Shown piece by piece: positions 15,465 to 23,713 of a DNA stretch of 64,000 nt. Both the position numbers and the translations under genes were made by a program. The notes beneath the pieces are model-generated. The model searched no databases. It was given only the letters and a program-made list of their open reading frames with translations, and was not told the origin of the DNA. Numbering within the stretch: position 1 is the first letter of the stretch; every line of letters starts with the position of its first letter. Location of the stretch: positions 62,001 through 126,000 of the forward strand of contig NZ_LMNF01000002.1 of assembly GCF_001422485.1 (NCBI RefSeq). The letters run 5' to 3'. This DNA comes from Agreia sp. Leaf283. Its GTDB lineage: Bacteria > Actinomycetota > Actinomycetes > Actinomycetales > Microbacteriaceae.

Positions 15465-17291
15465 TCAGAGGATGAGCGACTGGCCCTCCGTGGCCGGAGC
15501 CGCCTGGTAGATGCGCTCCACGTCGGGGGCGAAGTCCTTCATGATCACGTGCCGCTTGATCGTCAGCTTGGGCGTCAGGTGGCCGGAGTCCTCCGTGAGA
15601 TCGTTGCTCAGCACCACGAACTTGCGGATGGACTCGGCCCTCGAGACCGTGCTGTTGGCCTCGTCGACCGCTCGCTGGATCTCCGCCAGTACGGCCGGGT
15701 TCTGGGCTGCCTCGGCGAGCGTGAGCTGCGCGGGCTGCCCGTTGTTGGCCAGCCAGACGGGCAGCATCTCCGGGTCGAGGGTGATCAGCGCAGAGATGAA
15801 GGGCTTCTGATCGCCGACGACGATGACCTGGCCGACGAGGGGATTCGCCCTGATAGGGTCCTCGAGAATGGCCGGGGCGACATTCTTGCCCGCCGCGGTG
15901 ACGATGATCTCCTTCTTGCGGCCCGTGATCGTGAGGAACCCGTCGGAGTCGAACGCCCCGATGTCGCCGGTCCTGAACCATGAGCCGTCCATCGCCTCCC
16001 GGGTGGCGGCCTCGTTGTTCCAGTAACCGGCGAACACGTTGATGCCCGTGACCTGGATCTCGCCGTCGTCGGCGATGCGCACGCCGACTCCGGGGAGGGC
16101 CGGCCCCACGGTGCCGATCTTGAACTTCGATACGAGGTTGACCGTGGCGGGCGCGGTGGTCTCCGTGAGTCCGTAGCCCTCGAGGATCTTGATGCCGAGG
16201 CTCCTGTAGAAGTGCCCGAGGCGGTGGCCGAGCGGGGCGGATCCCGAGACGGCGTACTGCACGCGCCCGCCCATCGCGTGCCGGATCTTCGACAGCACGA
16301 GGCGGTCGAAGAGTGCGAACCGCAGTCGCAGGCCGAGGGGCACCTTTCCGGCGTCCAAGGCGACGGAGTGCTCGATGGCGGCGGCGGCGGCCTTGCGGAA
16401 GATCGCACCCTTTCCGCCTGTCTCCGCCTTCTGCTCAGAGGAGTTGTAGACCTTCTCGAACACACGGGGCACCGCGAGCAGGAAGGTCGGACGGAAGCTT
16501 CCGAGGGAGACCAGCAGCTTCTTCGTGTCGGGCTGGTGGCCCACCTTGACGCCGGCGTGCACGCAGAGCACGGAGATGAACCGGGCGAAGATGTGCGCGG
16601 TCGTGATGAACAGCAGGGTGGATGCGCCGGGCTCGAGCATCTCCTTCATCGCGACTCCGGCGTTGCGGCTCAGCTCGACGAAGTTGGAGTGCGTGAGCAT
16701 GCAGCCCTTCGGCCGCCCCGTGGTTCCCGACGTGTAGATGAGCGTGGCCAGGTCGCTTCCGACAGCGCGTGAGCGAGCCGCCTCGAGAGTCTCGTCACTG
16801 ACGGCGGCTCCCGCCGCGACGATCTTGTCGAGGTCGCCGAGATCGATCTGCCACACCTGTTCGATCGCAGGGAGGTCGGGGTGCACCTCGTCGAACTTCG
16901 CGAAATGGTCGGCGGTCTCGAGGATGACGGCGACCGCGCCGGAATCGCTGAGGTTCCACTGCACCTGGCTGGGCGAGGAGGTCTCGTAGATGGGAACGAG
17001 GATGGCGCCCGCGAACCAGGTCGCGAAGTCGACCACCGTCCACTCGTAGCGCGTCTTGCACATGAAGCCGATCTTGTCGCCCGGCTCGATGCCCAGGGCG
17101 ATGAGACCCTTCGCGGTCGCGCGCACGCGGTGCAGGAACTCCGCGGCGGTGATCTCGTTCCAGGCCTCGTCGCCGTCGGGAAGCGCGAACAGGGGCGCAT
17201 CGGGGGTGGCAGCGGCCCGCGCGAGCAGCAGATCGGTGACGTTCGCGTCGGGGTCAGCCTTCACAACGGCGGGTACAGAGAATTCTTCCAC
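15465..17291 (-). CDS. Long-chain acyl-CoA ligase (AMP-forming, FadD15-like)
   Basis: A 608-residue adenylate-forming enzyme that activates fatty acids to acyl-CoA through an acyl-AMP intermediate. The AMP-binding loop YTSGTTGRPKG is near residue 190, EGYGLTETTAP near 370, and the C-terminal TGDIGAFDSDGFLTITGRKKE hinge (about 440-465) is intact. Length and motifs match bacterial long-chain fatty-acid ligases of the FadD15 type. AAAGGAG precedes the GTG start. It is convergent with def and divergent from glucokinase across a 183-bp gap. The chain-length preference is not visible in the sequence. Confidence 0.9.
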   Translation of the reverse strand: MEEFSVPAVVKADPDANVTDLLLARAAATPDAPLFALPDGDEAWNEITAAEFLHRVRATAKGLIALGIEPGDKIGFMCKTRYEWTVVDFATWFAGAILVPIYETSSPSQVQWNLSDSGAVAVILETADHFAKFDEVHPDLPAIEQVWQIDLGDLDKIVAAGAAVSDETLEAARSRAVGSDLATLIYTSGTTGRPKGCMLTHSNFVELSRNAGVAMKEMLEPGASTLLFITTAHIFARFISVLCVHAGVKVGHQPDTKKLLVSLGSFRPTFLLAVPRVFEKVYNSSEQKAETGGKGAIFRKAAAAAIEHSVALDAGKVPLGLRLRFALFDRLVLSKIRHAMGGRVQYAVSGSAPLGHRLGHFYRSLGIKILEGYGLTETTAPATVNLVSKFKIGTVGPALPGVGVRIADDGEIQVTGINVFAGYWNNEAATREAMDGSWFRTGDIGAFDSDGFLTITGRKKEIIVTAAGKNVAPAILEDPIRANPLVGQVIVVGDQKPFISALITLDPEMLPVWLANNGQPAQLTLAEAAQNPAVLAEIQRAVDEANSTVSRAESIRKFVVLSNDLTEDSGHLTPKLTIKRHVIMKDFAPDVERIYQAAPATEGQSLIL

Positions 17292-17474
17292 GTCAACTCC
17301 TTTGTCAACAGGTCAATGTGCTCGTCGGCGGGTGGGCCGATGATCCGGCCAAATGGTGCTCGATGGCGACGGATAACTACACTCTACTTGGCGCATTCGA
17401 TCCTTTGTCGGAAGGCGCATCGCAAGCGACGTCCTTGCCTCACCCGGCCGGCGACGTGGAAGGACACGGGTTTC

Positions 17475-18422
17475 ATGCACGCCATCGGCATCGACATCGG
17501 CGGAACCAAGATCGCCGGAGCGCTGGTCGACGACCTCGGGCAGATCGTGCGATTCGACCGACGGCCCACCCAGGCCGTCGACATCCAGAACATCGAGGAT
17601 TCTGTCGTCGCGATGATCACGGAACTCGCCGAGGGCTACGACGTCGCCGCCGTCGGCGTGGCCGCTGCAGGATTCATCGATGCCGCGCAGTCGACCGTGT
17701 ACTACGCGCCGAACATCAGCTATCGCAACGAGCCCTTCCGCGAGAAGCTCGAGCGTCGCGTGCCCTACCGCGTCATCATCGAGAACGACGCCAACGCGGC
17801 GGGCTGGGCCGAGTTCCGCTACGGGGCGGGTCGGCTCGTCAGCGACATGTGCATGCTCACGATCGGCACCGGGGTCGGGGGAGCGATCGTGTCGGGCGAC
17901 CGCATGTTCCGGGGCGGCTTCGGCGCCGCGGCCGAGCTCGGGCACATGAGGGTCGTTCCCGACGGTCTTCCCTGCGGCTGCGGGGCACGGGGGTGCATCG
18001 AGCAGTACGGCTCCGGCCGGGCGCTGCTCCGCTATTCCAACGAGTTGGCGGATGCCGGCGGCATCGGCATCGGGCTGGCGGCCGCGCGGGCTCGCGTCGG
18101 CGTGCTCACCGGTCACGAGGTGAGCGATCTCATCCAGGCCGGAGATCCGGGCGCCCTGGCTGCACTGCGCGAGCTCGGCCACTGGATCGGACAGGCGAGC
18201 GCCAGCCTCGCCGCGGTCCTCGATCCCCAGCTCTTCGTGATCGGCGGGGGAGTCGCCCAGGCTGGCGACCTGCTGCTCGACCCCATCCGGCAGTCGTTTC
18301 TCGACAACCTGCCGGCCCGCGGATATCACCCCGAGCCCGAGTTCAGGATCGCCGAACTCGTCAACGACGCCGGGGTCGTCGGCGCCGCCGACCTCGCGCG
18401 CCTCTACGCAGCGCAGATCTGA
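17475..18422 (+). CDS. glk: ROK-family glucokinase
   Basis: A 315-residue ROK kinase that phosphorylates glucose with ATP or polyphosphate to glucose 6-phosphate. DIGGTKIAG at residues 8-16 is the phosphate-binding motif; END near 110 supplies the catalytic Asp; TIGTGVGGAIV binds the nucleotide; and CGCGARGCIEQYGSG around 160-175 is the ROK zinc motif. There is no N-terminal helix-turn-helix, so it is an enzyme and not a ROK repressor. The ATG is chosen since the conserved fold starts immediately. The plsC gene follows 26 bp downstream. Confidence 0.93.
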   Translation: MHAIGIDIGGTKIAGALVDDLGQIVRFDRRPTQAVDIQNIEDSVVAMITELAEGYDVAAVGVAAAGFIDAAQSTVYYAPNISYRNEPFREKLERRVPYRVIIENDANAAGWAEFRYGAGRLVSDMCMLTIGTGVGGAIVSGDRMFRGGFGAAAELGHMRVVPDGLPCGCGARGCIEQYGSGRALLRYSNELADAGGIGIGLAAARARVGVLTGHEVSDLIQAGDPGALAALRELGHWIGQASASLAAVLDPQLFVIGGGVAQAGDLLLDPIRQSFLDNLPARGYHPEPEFRIAELVNDAGVVGAADLARLYAAQI

Positions 18423-18448
18423 CCCGGGCGAGCAGGAGAAGGCACACG

Positions 18449-19138
18449 ATGTTCTACTGGATCATGAAGAACCTGATCGCCGGGCCGATCGTGCTCACGA
18501 TCTTCCGCCCCTGGATTCGCGGGCTCGAGAACGTGCCCCGCTCGGGCGGCGCCATACTCGCGAGCAACCACCTGTCATTCATCGACTCCGTGATCCTGCC
18601 GCTGGTGCTCTCGCGGCGCGTGTCGTTCCTGGCCAAGAGCGACTACTTCACCGGCAAGGGCATCAAGGGGTGGCTGGTGCGGGGCTTCTTCCTCGCCACG
18701 GGCCAGCTGCCGATCGATCGATCGGGCGGCAAGGCGTCGGAGGCCTCGCTGAACACCGGCCTCGGCGTTCTCGGCCGCGGCGACCTGCTGGGCATCTACC
18801 CCGAGGGCACCCGCAGCCCCGACGCCAAGATGTACCGGGGTCGCACCGGTGTCGCGCGCATGGTCCTCGAAGCCGGCGTGCCGGTGATCCCTGTGGCGAT
18901 GATCGACACCCACAAGGTGATGGCCATCGGCACGAAGGTGCCGAAGATCAGGCGAGTTGGTGTGATCATTGGCGAGCCGCTAGATTTCTCTAGGTTCGAG
19001 GGATTGGAATCCGACCGATTCATCCTCCGAAGCGTCACCGATGAGATCATGTACGAACTGCAGCGGCTCTCGGGCCAGGAATACGCAGACGTCTACGCGA
19101 CTTCGGTAAAGGAGAAACGGGCGAGCGTCGCCCGTTGA
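18449..19138 (+). CDS. Lysophospholipid acyltransferase (PlsC-type)
   Basis: A 229-residue membrane-associated acyltransferase that probably adds the second acyl chain to 1-acyl-glycerol 3-phosphate in phospholipid synthesis. The catalytic NHxxxxD motif is NHLSFID near residue 43, and the glycerophosphate-binding motif is YPEGTRSPD near 116. The N-terminus has one hydrophobic stretch. AGGAG lies 8 nt before the ATG. Some members of the family act on mannolipids or other acceptors, so the substrate is not certain. It probably shares a transcript with glk. Confidence 0.9.
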   Translation: MFYWIMKNLIAGPIVLTIFRPWIRGLENVPRSGGAILASNHLSFIDSVILPLVLSRRVSFLAKSDYFTGKGIKGWLVRGFFLATGQLPIDRSGGKASEASLNTGLGVLGRGDLLGIYPEGTRSPDAKMYRGRTGVARMVLEAGVPVIPVAMIDTHKVMAIGTKVPKIRRVGVIIGEPLDFSRFEGLESDRFILRSVTDEIMYELQRLSGQEYADVYATSVKEKRASVAR

Positions 19139-19205
19139 CGCGACCGGCCCATAAGGGAATTCGGTTCGCGATCGCCGAACACAGAAACAGATACGGAACC
19201 CGCAC

Positions 19206-20585
19206 GTGGTAGATCCAACCGAACTGGTCGTTCAAGCAGATGACTCTGTGATCGCCGGCTTGGACCATTGGCGCGGGCTTCCTGTGAAGCAGCAGCCGAC
19301 GTGGCCCGACAGCGTGGCCGTGGAGGCTGCGTCGTCGGAGATCGCCGGACTGCCGCCCCTCGTGTTCGCCGGCGAGGTCGACAACCTGCGCGACCGGCTC
19401 GCCGTCGCGGCGCGAGGAGAGGCGTTCCTGCTCCAGGGAGGCGACTGCGCCGAGACCTTCTCGGGTGCGACCGCGGAGCAGATCCGCAACCGGGTCAAGA
19501 CCGTGCTGCAGATGGCCGTCGTGCTCACCTACGGTGCCTCCATGCCCGTCATCAAGATGGGGCGCATGGCCGGGCAGTTCGCCAAGCCGAGGTCGAGCGA
19601 CACCGAGACCCGCGGCTCCGTCACCCTGCCCGCCTACCGCGGCGACATCGTCAACGGCTACGACTTCACGCCCGAATCGCGCGAGGCCGACCCTCGCCGA
19701 CTCGTGCAGGGTTACCACACGGCCGCGTCGACACTCAACCTCATCCGAGCCTTCACGCAGGGCGGCTTCGCCGACCTCCGCCAGGTGCACGACTGGAACA
19801 AGGGCTTCACGTCGAACCCGGCGAACGTCAGGTACGAGCATCTGGCTCGGGAGATCGACCGCGCCGTCAAGTTCATGATCGCGTGCGGCGCGGACTTCGA
19901 GGCGCTGAAGCGCACCGAGTTCTTCGTGAGCCACGAGGCGCTGCTCTTCGACTACGAGCGGCCCATGACGCGCATCGACTCACGAACGGGCACCCCGTAC
20001 AACACGTCGAGCCACTTCCTCTGGATCGGCGAGCGCACCCGCGACCTCGACGGCGCCCACGTCGACTTCCTCAGCCGCGTGCGCAACCCGATCGGGGTGA
20101 AGCTCGGTCCGACGACGACGGGCGACGACATGCTCCGTCTCATCGACAAGCTCGACCCGAACCGCGAGCCCGGACGCCTCACCTTCATCACGCGCATGGG
20201 AGCGGGCAAGATCCGCGATGCCCTGCCGCCTCTGCTCGAAACGATCAAGTCGGCCGACGCTGTGCCCCTGTGGGTCACCGATCCCATGCATGGCAACGGC
20301 CTGACGACTCCGACCGGGTACAAGACGCGTCGCTTCGACGACGTCGTCGACGAGGTCAAGGGCTTCTTCGAGGCTCACCGTGCCGCGGGCACCCACCCGG
20401 GCGGCATCCACGTGGAGCTCACCGGTGACGACGTCACGGAGTGCCTCGGCGGCTCGGAGCACATCGACGAGGCCGACCTGGCGACCCGCTACGAGTCGCT
20501 GTGCGATCCCCGCCTCAACCACATGCAGTCGCTCGAACTGGCATTCCTGGTGGCCGAGGAGCTCGGAGAAGTGCGCCGGGCCTGA
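19206..20585 (+). CDS. aroG: Class II DAHP synthase
   Basis: A 459-residue enzyme that condenses phosphoenolpyruvate and erythrose 4-phosphate to DAHP, the first step of aromatic amino acid synthesis. LLQGGDCAETF (Mn ligand Cys), KMGRMAGQFAKPRS and DPRRLVQGYHTAA are hallmarks of the plant/actinobacterial type II enzymes. The length agrees with characterised members. The GTG start lacks a strong ribosome binding site. The kinase gene downstream is convergent, as in mycobacteria where aroG and pknL are close. A strong hairpin follows the stop. Confidence 0.95.
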   Translation: MVDPTELVVQADDSVIAGLDHWRGLPVKQQPTWPDSVAVEAASSEIAGLPPLVFAGEVDNLRDRLAVAARGEAFLLQGGDCAETFSGATAEQIRNRVKTVLQMAVVLTYGASMPVIKMGRMAGQFAKPRSSDTETRGSVTLPAYRGDIVNGYDFTPESREADPRRLVQGYHTAASTLNLIRAFTQGGFADLRQVHDWNKGFTSNPANVRYEHLAREIDRAVKFMIACGADFEALKRTEFFVSHEALLFDYERPMTRIDSRTGTPYNTSSHFLWIGERTRDLDGAHVDFLSRVRNPIGVKLGPTTTGDDMLRLIDKLDPNREPGRLTFITRMGAGKIRDALPPLLETIKSADAVPLWVTDPMHGNGLTTPTGYKTRRFDDVVDEVKGFFEAHRAAGTHPGGIHVELTGDDVTECLGGSEHIDEADLATRYESLCDPRLNHMQSLELAFLVAEELGEVRRA

Positions 20586-20603
20586 CACGCGCCGCTGTCT
20601 GCC

Positions 20604-20642
20604 GAGAGAGCCCCGACCGCCTCGTGCGTTCGGGGCTCTCTC
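20604..20642. terminator. Hairpin terminator between aroG and pknL
   Basis: GAGAGAGCCCCGA (20604-20616) and TCGGGGCTCTCTC (20630-20642) form a perfect 13-bp stem with a 13-nt loop. There is no T-run, typical of GC-rich actinobacterial terminators. It lies just past aroG and may also work for pknL. Confidence 0.7.
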
Positions 20643-20653
20643 GTTGCTCGGGG

Positions 20654-20733
20654 TCAGAAGCGCTCGAGCTCAGAAGTGCCCGAGCTCAGAAGTGCTCGGC
20701 CTCAGAAGTGCATGGGCTCAGAAGCTGACGCTG
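20654..20733. repeat. Five 16-bp tandem repeats reaching into the pknL stop codon
   Basis: Units start at 20654, 20670, 20686, 20702 and 20718; each begins TCAGAAG followed by a more variable nine bases such as TGCCCGAGC. The fifth start is the pknL stop codon itself. On the pknL strand every unit ends in CTTCTGA, so a TGA comes every 16 nt and falls successively in all three frames. Confidence 0.8.
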
Positions 20734-22703
20734 ACCGTGACCTTGGATCCGCGCGGCACGCTCGTTCCCGCGACAGGGTTGGTGGCCGTCACGGTCACGA
20801 GTCCGGGAACGATGTCGGCGCCGGCGGGGTAGCTGAGGTCGAATCCGGCCGCTTCGAGGATGGGTTTGGCCTCGGACCACGACAGCTTGACGACATCCGG
20901 CACGGTGACCGGTTCGGGGCCCCGCGAGACCTGCAACGACATCGTGTCACCTGGCCGCACGGTGTCGGCCGGGGCGATCGCCTGGATCACCAGGCCCTCC
21001 TCGACAGAATCGCTGTAGACCTCTTCGCCCGCCGCGGCCGACAGGCCGACGGCCTGCAGGGTGGCGGTCGCCTCGTCGACGCTCTGGCCTGAGACGTCGG
21101 GAATGGCGCCCGCGGAGACGAGGAACGAGACGGGCTGCGCCTCGCCGTAGAGCACGCCTTCAGTGGACCCATCGACGGCGAGGCTCGCGCCATCGGCGCC
21201 GTAGGCGTCGAGCACGGTTCCCGCGGCGGTATCGCTCGAGAACACCTGAGACGTGCTGCCGAGGGTGAATTTGGCCTGTTCGAGGGCCTGCTGCGCCGCC
21301 GCCTGGTCGGCGCCGATCAGCTGCGGGAGCGCCAGTTGCGCGGGGCCGGTCGACACGAACAGAGTGACGTTCGAATCGCGCGCGACGTGCGCCCCGGAAG
21401 TGGGGTCGGTTCCGACGACCGTTCCGACGGGCACGGTGACGCTCGACTGATCGGCCCGAGTGACCACGACGCCGAGCTCCTCGAGTGCCGCCTGCGCGGC
21501 ATCCGGAGCCTGCCCGGCGACCTCGGGGATCGTGAGCTGGGCGCCCGGTCCGATGCCGAAGTACCAGCCGGTGCCTCCCGCGAGGGCCACAAGGAGGACG
21601 ATGATGCCTGCAATCCAGAATCCGCGTCGGCGACGCACCGCGGCCGAGGCCTTCAGTCGATCGGACGGTGCGGAGGGTGCGACGCTGCGGGTCGCCGCGG
21701 GCGGCGCCTTCTGGGGAAGGGGTGCCCGCGTCGGGGCGGTCAACGCCGAGGTGAGCCCCGTGCTGCGGAAGGCCTGTGTCTGGGCGGATGCGACCTCGGG
21801 GCTGAGCGCGGCGGGCATGACCACGGTGCGCTGCACGCCCGTGGTCGCCGCCTGCGTGGCCGACATGGTCTGTTCGGTGAGTCGAAGCTGTTCGAGCATG
21901 GCGCGGCCATCGGTCGGCCGGTCGACGGGGTTCTTGGCCGTGGCCCAGAGCACGAGCTCGTCGAGGTCGCGAGGAACGGACGGGTTGACCGCACTCGGTC
22001 TCGGCACCTGGTCGTTCGCGTGCTGGAATGCGATCTGCATGGGCTGGTCGCCGACGAACGGCTGCGCCCCCGTGAGCATCTCGTACATCATGATTCCGGC
22101 CGCGTAGATGTCGCTGCGGGCGTCGGCCGTGCCGCGCGTGAGGAGTTCGGGGGAGAGGTACGCGATGGTGCCGAGCAGTGCCTGACCCGTGGCCGTGTTG
22201 GCCGACGTCGCCCTCGACAGCCCGAAGTCGCCGATCTTGATGCGGCCGTCGTCGGCGAGGAGCACGTTCTCGGGCTTCAGGTCGCGGTGCACGATGCCGG
22301 CCTTGTGAGCCGCGGCGAGGCCGCCGAGAACCGCGTCCATGATGTCGAGGGTCTGCTCGGTGGTGAGCGTTCCATAGTCTTTGAGCAGGTCGCGCAGTGT
22401 CATGCCCGGCAGGTACTCCATGACGAGATAGGCCATGTCGGAGTCCTGGCCCTGGTCGAACACGTTGACGACGTTGGGGTGGGCCAGTCGTGCCGCCGAG
22501 CGCGCCTCCTGGACGAAGCGCTCCTTGAAGTTGGATTCGTCGGCGAGGTGTCCGTGCATGATCTTGATCGCCACACGGCGTTCGAGCCGCAGGTCGGTCG
22601 CCAGGTAGACCGTGGCCATGCCGCCTCGGGCGATACGGGCCCGCACCTGGTACCGACCGTCGATGAGACGTCCGATCATAGGGTCAGAGGGCGCGGTGGT
22701 CAC
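20718..22703 (-). CDS. pknL: Membrane Ser/Thr protein kinase with PASTA domains (PknL-like)
   Basis: A 661-residue Hanks-type kinase. The N-terminal domain (17-275) has ARGGMATV at 25-32, the catalytic lysine K47, HRDLKPEN at 139-146, DFG at 159-161 and an activation loop with threonines (TSANTAT, 166-172). A Pro/Ala juxtamembrane linker follows, then one transmembrane helix (361-383) and four extracytoplasmic PASTA repeats (about 390-661) that bind peptidoglycan or lipid II. Synteny with aroG, an Rv2175c-like gene and a polyprenyl synthase gene supports PknL over PknB. The GTG start has TAAACT 6 nt upstream and no ribosome binding site, which predicts a leaderless mRNA. LysM lies upstream on the same strand. 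Confidence 0.92.
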   Translation of the reverse strand: MTTAPSDPMIGRLIDGRYQVRARIARGGMATVYLATDLRLERRVAIKIMHGHLADESNFKERFVQEARSAARLAHPNVVNVFDQGQDSDMAYLVMEYLPGMTLRDLLKDYGTLTTEQTLDIMDAVLGGLAAAHKAGIVHRDLKPENVLLADDGRIKIGDFGLSRATSANTATGQALLGTIAYLSPELLTRGTADARSDIYAAGIMMYEMLTGAQPFVGDQPMQIAFQHANDQVPRPSAVNPSVPRDLDELVLWATAKNPVDRPTDGRAMLEQLRLTEQTMSATQAATTGVQRTVVMPAALSPEVASAQTQAFRSTGLTSALTAPTRAPLPQKAPPAATRSVAPSAPSDRLKASAAVRRRRGFWIAGIIVLLVALAGGTGWYFGIGPGAQLTIPEVAGQAPDAAQAALEELGVVVTRADQSSVTVPVGTVVGTDPTSGAHVARDSNVTLFVSTGPAQLALPQLIGADQAAAQQALEQAKFTLGSTSQVFSSDTAAGTVLDAYGADGASLAVDGSTEGVLYGEAQPVSFLVSAGAIPDVSGQSVDEATATLQAVGLSAAAGEEVYSDSVEEGLVIQAIAPADTVRPGDTMSLQVSRGPEPVTVPDVVKLSWSEAKPILEAAGFDLSYPAGADIVPGLVTVTATNPVAGTSVPRGSKVTVSVSF

Positions 22704-22709
22704 GAGTGA

Positions 22710-22715
22710 AGTTTA
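22710..22715 (-). promoter_or_regulatory. Predicted -10 element of a leaderless pknL promoter
   Basis: TAAACT on the minus strand is six bases upstream of the GTG at 22703. The consensus-like hexamer and the absence of a Shine-Dalgarno sequence suggest transcription begins at the start codon. Confidence 0.55.
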
Positions 22716-22783
22716 GAGAGCGTCGGCTGTGGAAGCCGGGATAGACACCGCGAAGATGCAGACCCGCCTGTTCGATCGTGCGG

Positions 22784-23173
22784 TCACTCCGACGGGGCGC
22801 GCCGACGATCGGCCGTCTCCGCGGTCGGCCATTCGAGATCATCGGGAATCGGGTCGAGTCGGATCAGCTGCCCGGGGAAGATCGGCGTCTTCCAGCTCAA
22901 GCCGTTCTGGGCCAGCACGTGCGCCGTGGGAAGCCCGTGGCGAATGGCGATCTCGCTCACCGTGTCGCCGAGTTCCACCCGGTATGAGGGCTCGTCGGCC
23001 CTGTCTGCGGGAGCCCTGTCTGCGGGAGCCCTGTCGCGCCGGCGGCTCGACGCCGCGGCGAGCTTGGATGCCAGTAGCCCGCCGAGCACGAAGGGTACGG
23101 CTATGAGGGCGAGGAGTGAACGAGGTCTGCCCGATCGCGCTGGACGGCCGCCGCGGCTCGGTGACCTGGTCAT
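22784..23173 (-). CDS. LysM-domain membrane-anchored protein
   Basis: A 129-residue protein. A basic N-terminus is followed by one hydrophobic segment (about residues 20-42, LLALIAVPFVLGGLLASKLA), then an Asp/Arg/Ala-rich spacer with two copies of RAPAD, then a LysM domain (about 63-108: YRVELGDTVSEIAIRHGLPTA, ending in IFPGQLIRLD). LysM binds the glycan chains of peptidoglycan, so the domain should lie outside the membrane. It sits directly upstream of the PASTA kinase on the same strand. The role is not known; a wall-binding partner for the kinase is speculation. Confidence 0.8.
   Translation of the reverse strand: MTRSPSRGGRPARSGRPRSLLALIAVPFVLGGLLASKLAAASSRRRDRAPADRAPADRADEPSYRVELGDTVSEIAIRHGLPTAHVLAQNGLSWKTPIFPGQLIRLDPIPDDLEWPTAETADRRRAPSE
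23001..23030. repeat. Two 15-bp direct repeats inside the LysM gene
   Basis: CTGTCTGCGGGAGCC occurs twice in tandem and encodes the duplicated RAPAD spacer of the LysM protein. The 15-bp period keeps the reading frame. Confidence 0.85.
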
Positions 23174-23337
23174 AGCGGCCGTGCACCTCGCAATTCTCGA
23201 TCAATCCTCGTGTCAAGATTTCCACGGATGCCGGCGGTCGTCAACGGTCTGGAGCGGCGGCGGGACGCGCGTCGGATAACGATGCGATATCGACGGCGGG
23301 GTGCCGCGTCCGGCCCCGGCCATGGCAGGCTGGGAAC

Positions 23338-23679
23338 GTGAGTGAAAACACCCCCGTAAGAACCTGGTTGACCATCCCCGACGTGGCCGAATTGTTCGGC
23401 TCCACTCCCGGTCGAGTGCGCAAGCAGATCGAGGAGCATGCGCTGCTCGCCATCCGTCGCGACAAGGTGCTCGTCGTGCCCGATGTCTTCCTGCGCGACG
23501 GCGAACCGCTGCCGGAGCTCAAGGGAACCATCATCGTGCTCCTCGACTCGGGGTTCACTCCCGACGAATCGATGCAGTGGCTGCTCGAGGAGGAGGAGTC
23601 GCTCGGAGTCGCGCCCATCGACGCGCTCCTCGCCGGCCGCAAGGCCGAGGTGCGCCGAGTGGCGCAGGCGCTCGCCTGA
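23338..23679 (+). CDS. Rv2175c-like DNA-binding protein
   Basis: A 113-residue winged-helix-type protein. The segment WLTIPDVAELFGSTPGRVRKQIEE (residues about 9-32) is a helix-turn-helix, followed by a compact C-terminal part with GTIIVLLDSGFTPDESMQWLLEEEESLG. In M. tuberculosis Rv2175c binds DNA, is encoded beside pknL and is phosphorylated by it, which stops DNA binding; the same neighbourhood is kept here. Its regulated genes are unknown. GTG is the start; CAGGCT lies 6 nt upstream. It converges with the polyprenyl synthase gene. Confidence 0.85.
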   Translation: MSENTPVRTWLTIPDVAELFGSTPGRVRKQIEEHALLAIRRDKVLVVPDVFLRDGEPLPELKGTIIVLLDSGFTPDESMQWLLEEEESLGVAPIDALLAGRKAEVRRVAQALA

Positions 23680-23687
23680 TCGCGACG

Positions 23688-23713
23688 CCGGTCGGGCTGC
23701 TCAGGCCGACCGG
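23688..23713. terminator. Hairpin between convergent Rv2175c-like and polyprenyl synthase genes
   Basis: CCGGTCGG (23688-23695) pairs perfectly with CCGACCGG (23706-23713) around a 10-nt loop that contains the minus-strand stop codon. It could act in either direction. Confidence 0.45.
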
